The translations under genes and the position numbers were made by a program. Source: Adlercreutzia sp. ZJ473 (GTDB lineage: Bacteria; Actinomycetota; Coriobacteriia; Coriobacteriales; Eggerthellaceae). From it: a DNA stretch of 46,398 nt. The DNA lies in the NCBI RefSeq assembly GCF_013185065.1, contig NZ_JAAVTO010000014.1:1-46398 (forward strand), given 5' to 3'. The notes under the pieces were generated by a model. It did no database searches. It was given only the letters and a program-made list of their open reading frames with translations, and was not told where the DNA came from. Positions 7,813 through 15,665 of this stretch are shown here, in pieces (position 1 is the stretch's first letter; each line of letters begins with the position of its first letter).

Positions 7813-8463
7813 ATGGTTGAGGGAGCGTCGTTTCGCACCGTAGAGGGCCGCGCGACGGCGGAGATCGTGGAGAAGAAGAGCCGCTTCATCGGGCAGATCG
7901 CCCACGTGGAGACGGAGGAGGAGGCGCTCGCCTTCCTGACCGAGATCCGCGCGCAGCACCGCATGGCGCGCCATAACGTGTACGCCTACGTGCTGCGCGG
8001 GCAGGGCGCGGAAGGGGGCGCGACGGGGCGCGTGCGCTACTCCGACGACGGCGAGCCGGCCAAGACCGCCGGCATGCCCACGCTCGAGGCCGTCCAGCAC
8101 GCGGGGCTCGCTGACGTGGCCGTGGTGGTCACGCGCTACTTCGGCGGCATCCTCTTGGGCACGGGCGGGCTCGTGCGCGCGTACACGGCCGCCACGCAGG
8201 CTGCCATCGAGGCGGCGCGGGTGGTGGTCATCTCGCAGTGCGTCGAGGTGGTGGCCGAGGTGCCCTACGCGCTCTACGAGCAGACGGTGCGCCTCGCCGA
8301 GGCGAGCGGCGCACGCGTGATGGGCGCCGACTTCGGCGCCGAGGTGCTCGTGACCCTGCGCCTGCTCGACGGCACCCAGGACCCCCTGGTGGCGGCCCTC
8401 ACCGAGCTCACCCGCGGTCAAAGCGAGCTTTTGGTAAGCGCCCCCTTCGAAGCCGCCTTCTAG
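7813..8463 (+). CDS. yigZ: YigZ/IMPACT family protein
   Basis: The 216-residue protein matches the UPF0029/IMPACT family. The N-terminal domain has KKSRFIGQ, HNVYAYVLRG and YSDDGEPAKTAGMPTLE followed by DVAVVVTRYFGGILLGTGGL, the signature of the family (here EPAKTAG rather than the commoner EPAGTAG). The C-terminal DUF1949 ferredoxin-like domain follows from about residue 140. Biochemical role in bacteria is not settled; a ribosome- or proline-peptidase-associated role has been discussed. The start ATG 7813 is preceded by GAAGGGAGGG at ideal spacing; the longer open frame upstream runs through the terminator hairpin. The last 56 nt overlap a small convergent ORF on the other strand. Confidence 0.93.
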   Translation: MVEGASFRTVEGRATAEIVEKKSRFIGQIAHVETEEEALAFLTEIRAQHRMARHNVYAYVLRGQGAEGGATGRVRYSDDGEPAKTAGMPTLEAVQHAGLADVAVVVTRYFGGILLGTGGLVRAYTAATQAAIEAARVVVISQCVEVVAEVPYALYEQTVRLAEASGARVMGADFGAEVLVTLRLLDGTQDPLVAALTELTRGQSELLVSAPFEAAF

Positions 8464-8587
8464 GCGCGGATCTGTCCAAAGAGGTCGTCTTGCCGGGCTT
8501 CCAGTCGCCCGTCTCGTAGGGCTCGCTCCTGCGCGCGATGGCCTCTTCGCTGATGTCGAACATCACTTCCAGCTGCTTATCGTCCAT
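8408..8587 (-). CDS. Small truncated antitoxin-like ORF
   Basis: The 59-residue frame starts MDDKQLEVMFDISEEAIARR and is preceded by a strong GGAGG site six bases before the ATG. The N-terminal 35 residues (a helix and then W-x-PGKT) resemble the start of actinobacterial ribbon-helix-helix antitoxins that continue into a GRPRL-like DNA-binding part; this is recalled similarity and not proven. Here the sequence instead runs into Arg-rich residues (RSAPRRRLRRGRLPKARF) and ends inside the 3' end of yigZ on the opposite strand. I read it as a truncated gene whose tail is antisense to yigZ. It lies 96 nt downstream of vapC on the same strand. Confidence 0.4.
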   Translation of the reverse strand: MDDKQLEVMFDISEEAIARRSEPYETGDWKPGKTTSLDRSAPRRRLRRGRLPKARFDRG

Positions 8588-8683
8588 GCTTGCCTCCCAT
8601 CGGTTCGCATTCGCGAAATACTCGGGGAATAGTGAAGCACCTTGCCTTATAGAGCGATAGCGAAAAGAAGAAAACCCCAATGC

Positions 8684-9091
8684 TCAGAACTCTACTTCGT
8701 CCCAGCATTCGATTGACAGCCCTGGGATGCGTTGGAACTCACGGACGTTGCCCGTGACGAGCACGGCCTCGTGCGCGATGGTCGTTGCCGCTATGAGCAT
8801 GTCGTTGCCGCCTATCGTGAGCCCCCGGCTTTCAAGGTCAGCTCGGATGCGGCCGTAAGCCGCGGCGCAGGTGCCGTCGAAGGGGATGATGGCGTAGGGA
8901 GTCAGGAAGCGCTCGAGCAGCAGCCGGTTTTCCCGGGGGCGGGCGCTCTTCTCCGCTCCGACGTGCAGCTCGGCTTCCACGATGGCCGGGATGGCGAAGA
9001 GCTTGGGGCTGCTCGCGCGCATGAGGTCGTAGGTGCAGGGCAGCTTTCCGCGCATGAGGTCGATGCAGGTGCATGAGTCGAGGAAGTACAT
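8684..9091 (-). CDS. vapC: VapC-type PIN-domain toxin
   Basis: The 135-residue protein begins MYFLDSCTCIDLMRGK, the PIN start with the first acidic metal ligand. The other PIN landmarks are present: IPAIVEAELHVGAEKS (conserved Glu), DGTCAAAYGRIRADLESRG, and GGNDMLIAATTIAHEAVLVTGNVREF with the third and fourth Asp/Asn positions. VapC proteins are Mg-dependent RNases that cut tRNA or rRNA. The ATG at 9091 lies 10 nt after the antitoxin stop, typical of a vapBC operon. All expected active-site residues seem to be present, so the toxin is probably active. Confidence 0.88.
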   Translation of the reverse strand: MYFLDSCTCIDLMRGKLPCTYDLMRASSPKLFAIPAIVEAELHVGAEKSARPRENRLLLERFLTPYAIIPFDGTCAAAYGRIRADLESRGLTIGGNDMLIAATTIAHEAVLVTGNVREFQRIPGLSIECWDEVEF

Positions 9092-9101
9092 GGTGACCGC
9101 C

Positions 9102-9335
9102 TCAGAACGTGGGGAGGGCGCCGTCAAGCGCGGGGTCGACGTCGGGCGGGGCCGTGAACGTGTCGTCTTCGAGCGCGCCATATACGTCCCAGTAACCCGC
9201 AGGCCATCCGCCGCTCTCATGGTGGTCGCGCACGAGGTTGGACACGTACTTCGAGAGCGACAGCTCTGCCAGCGCGGAGCTCTCGCGCAAGCTCGCCATG
9301 GTGGGCTCGTCAAGGTAAAGGGAAAGCTGCGGCAT
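9102..9335 (-). CDS. vapB: VapB-like antitoxin
   Basis: This 77-residue protein starts MPQLSLYLDEPTMASLRESS, a ribbon-helix-helix type N-terminus (beta-strand then two helices), and ends in an acidic, Pro-rich tail (DDTFTAPPDVDPALDGALPTF) that would wrap the toxin. It is immediately upstream of the PIN toxin. The ATG at 9335 is preferred over the upstream in-frame start at 9374 because GGAG lies six bases before it and the RHH strand begins there. A palindrome 29-51 bp upstream is the likely autoregulatory operator. Confidence 0.82.
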   Translation of the reverse strand: MPQLSLYLDEPTMASLRESSALAELSLSKYVSNLVRDHHESGGWPAGYWDVYGALEDDTFTAPPDVDPALDGALPTF

Positions 9336-9363
9336 CGCGTCTCCTCTCTGATTTGAACGAAAC

Positions 9364-9386
9364 AAGTATATCATATAAGTATACTT
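9364..9386 (-). promoter_or_regulatory. Palindromic operator upstream of vapBC
   Basis: AAGTATA (9364-9370) and TATACTT (9380-9386) form an inverted repeat, and the inner AAGTATACTT (9377-9386) is itself palindromic. It is an AT-rich island in a GC-rich context, 29 bp before the antitoxin start, where VapB proteins usually bind. Confidence 0.6.
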
Positions 9387-9420
9387 CCAGGAAGAGGCAG
9401 GCGCCTGCGGCAGCTGGTCG

Positions 9421-9429
9421 TGCTATGAT
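9421..9429 (+). promoter_or_regulatory. Extended -10 promoter of the LuxR-type regulator
   Basis: TGCTATGAT is an extended -10 (TGn plus TATGAT), 52 bp upstream of the regulator start. vapBC and the regulator are divergent, so the operator and this promoter share one intergenic region. Confidence 0.5.
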
Positions 9430-9480
9430 TTGTCGTGAGAGTGAAGGGTTTGACGCGCAGCGTGAGGGGGCCGGGCGCAG

Positions 9481-10998
9481 ATGGAGAGCGATCAGAGCAA
9501 CGTTTTCGACGCGTCTGCCCCGTCTCGCCTGCGCGTGTATCCGTCGTTTTTCGGGTTCGGATTGTACTGGGCTTGGCTGTGGCTCATGTTCTTCACGGTC
9601 GATCTCGTCCCTGCCGCTGCTCGCGCTGCGGTTGAGGTCAACGCCATGCGCTCGCTTTGCCTCGCTGTTGAGGGCGTGGCGTTCTTTGCCGCTGTGCTCA
9701 ATCTGGTTCGCAAGGATCCGCTTGTGCTCAAGTACGGGGTGAGCAACTCCGTCATCTGCGTGCTGGGAGCGTTGGGTACGGCGGGCATCATCGCCTGCGG
9801 GTCTTTCGATCTTGCCGGCGGCTTTGCCGGTTATGCGGCAAGCTGGGTTGCCTGGGGCGTTGCCGGCGCGCTTCTCACGGTCATCTGGGGGAGAATCCTC
9901 GACTCTTTGAGTGCGACGGGCATCTGCTTCTATCTGGCAGGGTCTATGGCCCTGGGGGCTGCCGTCGTGTACGTCCTGACCTACATGCCCACGGGCTTCG
10001 TCTGCCTGGCAGCGGTAAGCCTCCCGCTCCTCTCCACGCTGTCTGCCCATCACGCCAGGAACGTCATCAGAAGCGATGACTTCGTCGGCAAGATCCCTCC
10101 GGCGCCGGTGACGGATCCCGCCATCGTCCCACGACCCCTGCTTCGCATCCTGATCGGCGTGCTGACCTACTCCTTGGCGCTTGGCCTTATGCTTGGAATG
10201 ATGGCGAGCCATGGGGAAGGCGGCTTCGACTTGGCCAACAGGATGGCCCTGGCCTCGCCCGTCATCGTCGGCGCGGTTCTCGCGTTCTTCGCCTATTTCA
10301 GGGGAGAAGACGACAGGGCGCTCAGCGTTCTCTACCGGTTCGCCATGCCCATGTTCGTCGCCGGCTTCCTCGTTCTCTCGTATTTCGGAGGGTCCGCGTA
10401 TACGGCAGTGGCTTTCATCGCCATCATGGGCTTTCTGTGCTTCGATGTGGTTGTCATGGTGGTGCTGTTCAGCGGATCCCGTCATTTTGAGCATCTGTCG
10501 ATCAGGTCGTTCATCATGGGAAGGCTTGTCAACGTCTTCGGCCTCTCGGGCGGTTGGGCTCTCGGCCTGCTGTTTGCGATCGGCTCCTTTCCCTTTGGCC
10601 TCACGCAGTCGGGCTTGTGCCTCGTCGTCGCCTGCGTGGTTGTCACGGTGTCTTCGCTGACCCTGCTCGAGAGGGACTTGTTCCCGGACGAGCTGCGCCT
10701 GTCAGGCGGCGCGAAGGCGGAATCTGCCTGCGAGGCGCCGAGGCAAGCGACAGTTCTGACCATTGACGAGGTGATTGTGCAGGTGGCGCGCGAAGGCGGT
10801 CTTTCTGCCCAGGAAACGCGCGTGTTCGCCTACCTTGCGAAGGGCCACAGCCGCAAGACCATTCAGGAGAAGATGTTCATCGCGAGCGCCACCGTGGATA
10901 CGCATGCGCGTCACGTTTACCAGAAGCTGGGCGTGAGGTCGCGACAGGAGCTGATCGACCTCGTTGCGGCAGTTCTCGAAGGTGGTCAGCAGGCCTAG
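9481..10998 (+). CDS. Membrane LuxR-family regulator with MFS-like N-terminus
   Basis: The 505-residue protein has about 12 hydrophobic helices (residues about 20-415) followed by a cytosolic LuxR-type helix-turn-helix at about 435-500: LSAQETRVFAYLAKGHSRKT, then ATVDTHARHVYQKLGVRSRQ. This architecture is greatly expanded in Eggerthellaceae, where such regulators sit beside the metabolic genes they control. Here it is convergent with the molybdoenzyme operon ending at 11012, and divergent from vapBC, so the molybdoenzyme is its most likely target (inference). The membrane domain presumably senses a small molecule. The ATG at 9481 follows a GAGGGGG site. A 17-nt tandem duplication spans its stop codon. 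Confidence 0.9.
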   Translation: MESDQSNVFDASAPSRLRVYPSFFGFGLYWAWLWLMFFTVDLVPAAARAAVEVNAMRSLCLAVEGVAFFAAVLNLVRKDPLVLKYGVSNSVICVLGALGTAGIIACGSFDLAGGFAGYAASWVAWGVAGALLTVIWGRILDSLSATGICFYLAGSMALGAAVVYVLTYMPTGFVCLAAVSLPLLSTLSAHHARNVIRSDDFVGKIPPAPVTDPAIVPRPLLRILIGVLTYSLALGLMLGMMASHGEGGFDLANRMALASPVIVGAVLAFFAYFRGEDDRALSVLYRFAMPMFVAGFLVLSYFGGSAYTAVAFIAIMGFLCFDVVVMVVLFSGSRHFEHLSIRSFIMGRLVNVFGLSGGWALGLLFAIGSFPFGLTQSGLCLVVACVVVTVSSLTLLERDLFPDELRLSGGAKAESACEAPRQATVLTIDEVIVQVAREGGLSAQETRVFAYLAKGHSRKTIQEKMFIASATVDTHARHVYQKLGVRSRQELIDLVAAVLEGGQQA

Positions 10999-11028
10999 CC
11001 CTTGCTCTCGGCTAGCCCTTGCTCTCGG
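10995..11028. repeat. 17-nt tandem duplication across two convergent stop codons
   Basis: CTAGCCCTTGCTCTCGG occurs twice head to tail (10995-11011, 11012-11028). The first copy holds the stop of the LuxR-type gene (+), and the second the stop of the zinc-ribbon gene (-). It looks like a recent slippage duplication. Confidence 0.85.
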
Positions 11029-11212
11029 GCGCGTCGGAGGCGACCCCTGCGGGAGCGGGGGCTTTCGCGCCGCAGTAAGGGCAAGCCGGCTCCTCTTTGC
11101 GGTACTCGGCCGAGCAGGAGAGGCAGCGCCGCGTCGGCGAGTTGAAGAACGCCCTCATCGCAGGGGATGCCTCTTTGCCGCATTGCCCGCACTGTATGCA
11201 GAACAAGCACAT
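11012..11212 (-). CDS. Small zinc-ribbon protein
   Basis: This 66-residue protein carries four Cys pairs: CLFC and CGQC near the N-terminus, then CLSC and CPYC in the middle, ending in an Ala/Pro-rich tail. The arrangement is that of one or two zinc ribbons or a rubredoxin-like metal site. GGAAGG precedes the ATG by a good distance. It lies downstream of the ferredoxin/molybdoenzyme pair on the same strand, but a hairpin at 11240-11272 separates them, so cotranscription is uncertain. I do not recognise a specific function. Confidence 0.7.
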   Translation of the reverse strand: MCLFCIQCGQCGKEASPAMRAFFNSPTRRCLSCSAEYRKEEPACPYCGAKAPAPAGVASDAPESKG

Positions 11213-11239
11213 GGTCTGCTGCCTTCCTTTGCAGATGAG

Positions 11240-11272
11240 GAGACCCCGGCATCGCAGTGAAGCCGGGGTCTC
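11240..11272 (-). terminator. 11-bp hairpin after the ferredoxin gene
   Basis: GAGACCCCGGC (11240-11250) pairs exactly with 11262-11272 across an 11-nt loop. It sits 12 nt after the ferredoxin stop on the minus strand and before the zinc-ribbon start. There is no U-run on that strand. Confidence 0.5.
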
Positions 11273-11284
11273 GTGTGACGCGTT

Positions 11285-11623
11285 TTACCCGAGCGAGTAC
11301 AGGACCTGCTTGGGCTTGGCGGCAAGCTCGGCCTGCAGCTCGTCGAGGTCGCCGTACTTCATGATCGCCGCCTGGCAGTGCTGCACGCAGGTGGGCAGCT
11401 TGCCCTTCCCCTGGCGCTCGGCGCACAGGTCGCACTGGTCGGTGAAGATCGGCATGTTGATCCACACCCACTTGTCCTCACCCTCGGAGAGCTGGTAGGG
11501 GCCGGCTTGGACCATCATGACGCCGTTCTCCCCCTTCGGGAAGTCGTGCTCGACGCGGCACGCCATCTCGCAGGCGCGGCAGCCGGAGCACCACTCGTAG
11601 TCGACAAGAATTCCCTTAGGCAT
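11285..11623 (-). CDS. Double [4Fe-4S] ferredoxin-like electron transfer subunit
   Basis: The 112-residue protein has two four-cysteine groups: CSGCRACEMAC near the start, and CDLC with CVQHC about residues 60-80. It is a shortened DmsB-like subunit, since family members usually hold four clusters in about 200 residues. It would pass electrons to the catalytic partner encoded just upstream, whose stop codon overlaps this start by 8 nt, implying translational coupling. The ATG at 11623 is chosen over the GTG at 11632 because GGAAGG lies eight bases before the ATG. No signal peptide or membrane anchor is visible. Confidence 0.88.
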   Translation of the reverse strand: MPKGILVDYEWCSGCRACEMACRVEHDFPKGENGVMMVQAGPYQLSEGEDKWVWINMPIFTDQCDLCAERQGKGKLPTCVQHCQAAIMKYGDLDELQAELAAKPKQVLYSLG

Positions 11624-13907
11624 GCTGCTCACCTTCCTCGAGCTTGTAAATCTTGCAGATGAGCGCCTTGTAGTCGGCGCCGAACCCGGAGTCGCCGGGA
11701 TGGTGGACGAGAAGGTTGTTGATGTTGAGCTTCTCGATGCCGTACAGGTCGTTCGGATCGCCCTCGGGGCGCCACCACGCGTGGTCGGCGCTCAGGATGC
11801 CGGGCTTGATGGTGGGGACGACCTTCACCTTGCTCTGGGCCCTGCCGATGGAGTTCTCCAGCCACACCCAGTCGCCGTCCTTGACGCCGTACTTCTCGGC
11901 GGTCTCGGGGTTGATCTCGACGCGCGGGTCGGGGTTCATGTCGCGCAGGCGTCCCGGATGCCGGTGCTCCGAGTGGAACATGGCCGCGTTGCGGGCGCCG
12001 GTGATGAGGATCAGCGGGTACTTCTCGAACTCCTCGGGGGTGGAGATGGGCGAGAAGGTCGGCTCCTCGTAGTAGGGCATGGGGTCGATCCGGCAGGCCT
12101 GCTCGAAGAAGTTCGAGTAGAGCTCGAGGCGCCCCGTCGCGGTCATGAAGCCCGGCTGCCCGTCGGGGCGCGCGAGGCCCTTCTCGTGCTTGCGGTACGT
12201 GAAGGGGAGGAACCCGGGCGAGACCTCCTGGAGGTCCTCGAAGGTCAGGTCACGGCCGCCCTCGACGCACATGCCGCCGAACATCTCCTCGACGGTGTCC
12301 CACGGGAACGCGGCGGGGTTCAGGCGACGGCCGATCTCGAGGACGATCTCGGGGTCCGACTTGCTCTCGCCGATGGCGTCGCAGGCCTTGTTGATGGCCT
12401 CGGCGCGCTGTATGCCGCAGCCGGCGACGATGCCGTTGCGCTCGGGGTAGGTCTGCGCGGGGAGGACCAGGTCGCACAGGGCCTGGACCGACGGCGTCAT
12501 GAACAGCTCGTTCGCGAGGATGAAGTCGAGCGTCTCGTAGGCCTTCTTCACGCGCTGGGGTTCGGCGGAGGTGCAGGTCAGGATGTTCGTCTGCATGAAC
12601 CACGCGGCGCGGGGCTTGTAGGGGACGCCCGTCTCGATGGCCTTGAGCACCTCCTCGGTGGAGGCCAGCTGCACGCCGAACGAGAGCAGCGGGTACTTGT
12701 CGATGCCCAGGCGCGCCTTGGCGGCCTTCTCGGTGACCCACTCGTTGCCGGAGGACTGGTCGGGGAGCAGGAAGGTGACGACGGGGGTCATGCCGCCGGG
12801 GACGTCGACGTAACCGCAGATCTGGTAGATGGCGCTGACGGCGTGCGCGGCGGGTATGCCCACGCGGGACATGTCGATGGCCAGGCCCATCTGGATGGCG
12901 CCGGGGCCCTGGGTGGCGAACATGCGGGCGGCCGCGCGGATCTTCTCGGGGTCGACCCAGCAGATCTCGGCCACCTTGTCGACGGGGTACTCCTGGACGC
13001 GCTCCTTCAGGGCGTCGAAGCCGTAGGTCCAGCGGTCGACGAAGTCATGGTCGTAGAGGTCCTCGTTGATGATCACGTTGAGCATGCCGAGGGCGAGCGC
13101 CGCGTCGGTCTCGGGGCGGATCTGCAGGACGATGTCGGCCTTGGTCGCGAGCCACGTGATGCGCGGGTCGACCACGATGAGCTTGCTCCCGCGCTTGAGG
13201 ACGTCGGTGAACCAGTGGCCGTAGAAGCCGTCGGCGTTCGCGACGACGGGGTTGTTGCCCCACAGGATGATGGTCTCGGGCCTGCGCCACTCGGGGTTGT
13301 CGTAGCGGTCGGGGAACTGCTGGGAGCAGTCCATGACGTAGAAGCCGCCCGCGGTGGCGAAGCCGGCGGCCATGCGCGGGATCCAGCAGGACTGGCCGTC
13401 GAGGGCGTAGCAGTAGTTCGAGCTGCCGTAGGCGTAGCAGATGCGGGTGAGGTAGGCGCTGATGTCGCGGCCGGTGCCCTGGTAGAAGCACACGGTCTCG
13501 GGGCCGTAGGTCTCCTTGATCTCGTTGAGCTTGGTGACCACGATGTCGATGGCCTCGTCCCAGCTGATGCGCTCCCACGCGTCGGGGTTGCCGCGCTGGT
13601 CGCGGGCGCGCTTCATGGGGTACTTCAGGCGGTACTCGCTGTTGACGACCTCGGGGAGGTTCAGGCAGCGGACGCAGAGGCGGCCCTGGTTGTAGGGGTT
13701 CTCGGGGTCGCCCTCCACCTTGACGAGCTTGCCGTCCTTGTCGGTGTACATGAGCACACCGCAGCCGTCATGGCAGCCGGGGCCCGACCAGCCGCTGCCG
13801 CGCGTGACGGTGAGGTCGCCTTCCTGCCACTGGTGCTCCTTGTGCACGTGAGGAACCTGGATGATTTCCTCTTTTTTGGTCAATGGCCTTCCGGGCATTT
13901 CGTCCAT
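11616..13907 (-). CDS. Molybdopterin oxidoreductase, DMSO reductase superfamily
   Basis: The 763-residue catalytic subunit begins with an iron-sulfur motif, GCHDGCGVLMYTDKDGKLVK then GRLCVRCLN, and continues with RISWDEAIDIV, YQGTGRDI, ILWGNNPVV and IVVDPRITWLATKAD, the usual bis-MGD-binding order. A Cys in QSCWIPRM lies where this superfamily places its metal ligand; this is a candidate only. The C-terminal cofactor domain has LITGARNAAMFHSEHR and VKDGDWVWLEN. There is no Tat signal and no NrfD-type membrane subunit nearby, so the enzyme is probably cytoplasmic. Related Eggerthellaceae enzymes reduce or dehydroxylate catechols and other aromatics; the substrate here is unknown. The start at 13907 follows GGAG by eight bases; the frame is open to 14066. 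Confidence 0.92.
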   Translation of the reverse strand: MDEMPGRPLTKKEEIIQVPHVHKEHQWQEGDLTVTRGSGWSGPGCHDGCGVLMYTDKDGKLVKVEGDPENPYNQGRLCVRCLNLPEVVNSEYRLKYPMKRARDQRGNPDAWERISWDEAIDIVVTKLNEIKETYGPETVCFYQGTGRDISAYLTRICYAYGSSNYCYALDGQSCWIPRMAAGFATAGGFYVMDCSQQFPDRYDNPEWRRPETIILWGNNPVVANADGFYGHWFTDVLKRGSKLIVVDPRITWLATKADIVLQIRPETDAALALGMLNVIINEDLYDHDFVDRWTYGFDALKERVQEYPVDKVAEICWVDPEKIRAAARMFATQGPGAIQMGLAIDMSRVGIPAAHAVSAIYQICGYVDVPGGMTPVVTFLLPDQSSGNEWVTEKAAKARLGIDKYPLLSFGVQLASTEEVLKAIETGVPYKPRAAWFMQTNILTCTSAEPQRVKKAYETLDFILANELFMTPSVQALCDLVLPAQTYPERNGIVAGCGIQRAEAINKACDAIGESKSDPEIVLEIGRRLNPAAFPWDTVEEMFGGMCVEGGRDLTFEDLQEVSPGFLPFTYRKHEKGLARPDGQPGFMTATGRLELYSNFFEQACRIDPMPYYEEPTFSPISTPEEFEKYPLILITGARNAAMFHSEHRHPGRLRDMNPDPRVEINPETAEKYGVKDGDWVWLENSIGRAQSKVKVVPTIKPGILSADHAWWRPEGDPNDLYGIEKLNINNLLVHHPGDSGFGADYKALICKIYKLEEGEQHA

Positions 13908-14164
13908 ACGGATTCTCCTCTCCTCTTTCCTCGTTAGGGAGGTGGCAGCGAGGCGGTTCGGCCGGCGCGATCCGCCTTTGGACGCTGCTCCTCTTGAGAA
14001 GAAGGTAATGCCGAGGGAGGTTCTCCGCATCCACGAAACAGCATGCCCCTGCGTTTTCCGGGTCATGGAAAAACCTTGATACGAGACTTTGACCTGCGAA
14101 TACTCGCGAGCTTGCCGGTCTGCGCCCTTGCGGTTTCCGACGAGGAGCGCAGACGCGGACGATG

Positions 14165-14187
14165 CCCCGCTGCCTGGGGCAGCGGGG
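14165..14187 (-). terminator. 10-bp hairpin downstream of the phosphofructokinase gene
   Basis: CCCCGCTGCC (14165-14174) pairs exactly with 14178-14187 over a 3-nt loop, just beyond the phosphofructokinase stop. The rest of 13908-14226 is the leader of the molybdoenzyme operon and shows no gene and no convincing promoter. Confidence 0.6.
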
Positions 14188-14226
14188 ACGGTGGGCGGGG
14201 TGGCAAGGGCGCCGCTGCGGGTTGCC

Positions 14227-15444
14227 CTAGCGCTTGTTGAAGGGCTTGAGGGTGGCGGGGAGGCCGTCCTCGTAGACGAGCTTGGGCTCGCCGGCGATCA
14301 GCGGGCGGAAGTAGGCGAGCGCCTCGTCGCTGATGCCCTGGTAGTCGGGCAGGATCCACTCCTGCGGGAAGTGGCGCACGTAGTTGGCGAACTCGCTTGC
14401 GGGCGCGGCGAAGAAGCGCGCGTCGTACGCGCCGCTCGCGATCTGCTCGGGCGTGCGCGGCGCCACGCCGACCACCTGGCCGGTGAACGCGGCGTCGGCG
14501 GCGCGCATGTGCGCGCTCATGCCCAGCTCGTAGGCTTCGGTGACGTCGACGAGCGACTGCGCGAAGTTCGAGGAGCGCGCCGCGCGCGAGAGGTCCTGCA
14601 CCACGCCGCGGGGCGCGATGCCCGCGTCCACGATCATCTGCTTGATGGTGAGCGCCGCTCCGCCCAGGACCGCGTGTGCGAAGCCGTCATGGGCCGTGTC
14701 GCCGGCGGAGACGTACGTGCCGTCGGCGTAGTGCGCGCCCTCGGACACCACGATGTAGCACTCGCCCGTCTCGTCCATCTTCCGCTGAACCTGCGCGAGG
14801 AAGGCGTTGCGGTCGAAGTCGACCTCGGGCAGCACGAGCAGGTCAACGTCTCCCGTGGCGCAGCAGCTCGCGGCGAGCCAGCCCGCGTCGCGGCCCATGG
14901 TCTCGAGCACGAACACCTCGGGGCGCGTGTAGGCGTCGTAGTCGAGGCGCGTGGCGTGCGTCACCTGGCAGGCGAGCTTGGCGGCCGACGGGAAGCCGGG
15001 GCAGTGGTCGACGGGCACGAGGTCGTTGTCGACCGTCTTGGGGATGCCGACGAAGCGCTCGGGGCGGCCGTTGGCGGCGGCCCACTCCGACAGCGCGTCG
15101 ACGGTGTCCATGGAGTCGTTGCCGCCGATGTAGAACATCACGTCGACGTCGTGGGCGCTCATCACCTCCACGAGGCGCTGGTAGTCGGCGTCGTTCCCGC
15201 GCTTGAGCTTGTAGCGGCAGGTGCCGAGCGCCGACGACGGCGTCTGCCTCAGGATCTCGATCTCGCGGCCGGAGAGCTCGGTGAGGTCGTACAGCTTGCC
15301 CTCGAGCACGCCCTCGATGCCGTGGATGCCGCCGAGCACGCGGTCGAAGACGGGGTTGAGCTGGTTGGCGCGGATGACGCCGGCCAGGCTCGCGTTGATG
15401 ACGGCGGTGGGGCCGCCCGATTGAGCGACGAGACAGTTGCGCAT
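14227..15444 (-). CDS. pfp: 6-phosphofructokinase, pyrophosphate-dependent type
   Basis: The 405-residue enzyme phosphorylates fructose-6-phosphate. GGPTAVINASLAGVIR is the phosphate-binding start. At the donor site the protein reads GGNDSM (Asp where ATP-dependent enzymes have Gly in GGDG), and the catalytic loop is PKTVDNDL with Lys instead of the Gly of ATP enzymes. Asp plus Lys is the known pattern for PPi as phosphoryl donor, so the reaction is probably reversible. Other family motifs are ETMGRDAGWLAA and VVSEGAHY. The ATG at 15444 lies six to seven bases after AGGAGG; the frame is open far upstream into the LysR gene but without homology. Upstream on the same strand is lysR (221-nt gap). 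Confidence 0.88.
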   Translation of the reverse strand: MRNCLVAQSGGPTAVINASLAGVIRANQLNPVFDRVLGGIHGIEGVLEGKLYDLTELSGREIEILRQTPSSALGTCRYKLKRGNDADYQRLVEVMSAHDVDVMFYIGGNDSMDTVDALSEWAAANGRPERFVGIPKTVDNDLVPVDHCPGFPSAAKLACQVTHATRLDYDAYTRPEVFVLETMGRDAGWLAASCCATGDVDLLVLPEVDFDRNAFLAQVQRKMDETGECYIVVSEGAHYADGTYVSAGDTAHDGFAHAVLGGAALTIKQMIVDAGIAPRGVVQDLSRAARSSNFAQSLVDVTEAYELGMSAHMRAADAAFTGQVVGVAPRTPEQIASGAYDARFFAAPASEFANYVRHFPQEWILPDYQGISDEALAYFRPLIAGEPKLVYEDGLPATLKPFNKR

Positions 15445-15533
15445 GGTGGTGCCTCCTCGGGTAGGGTTTCGGTAACGAGTCCATGATACCCGATATGGCG
15501 GAGGGGCGACGGCGGGGGAGCGCCGCAAGCGGC

Positions 15534-15645
15534 GCGCCGGCTCCGCGTCAGCTGCTCGCTTCGCCGCGTGTCGACCGCGCATCGGCTTCGTATCGAGCCG
15601 CGCGCATCGAACCGCGCGCCGACTGTGCGCCGGCTCCGCGTCAGC
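15534..15645. repeat. 19-nt direct repeat between pfp and lysR
   Basis: GCGCCGGCTCCGCGTCAGC occurs at 15534-15552 and exactly at 15627-15645. The intervening sequence is also made of short GCGC/TCGA-type near-repeats. A TATCAT-like hexamer on the minus strand near 15484-15489 could be the pfp -10. Confidence 0.6.
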
Positions 15646-15665
15646 CGCCCGCTGCGCGGCCTGCG

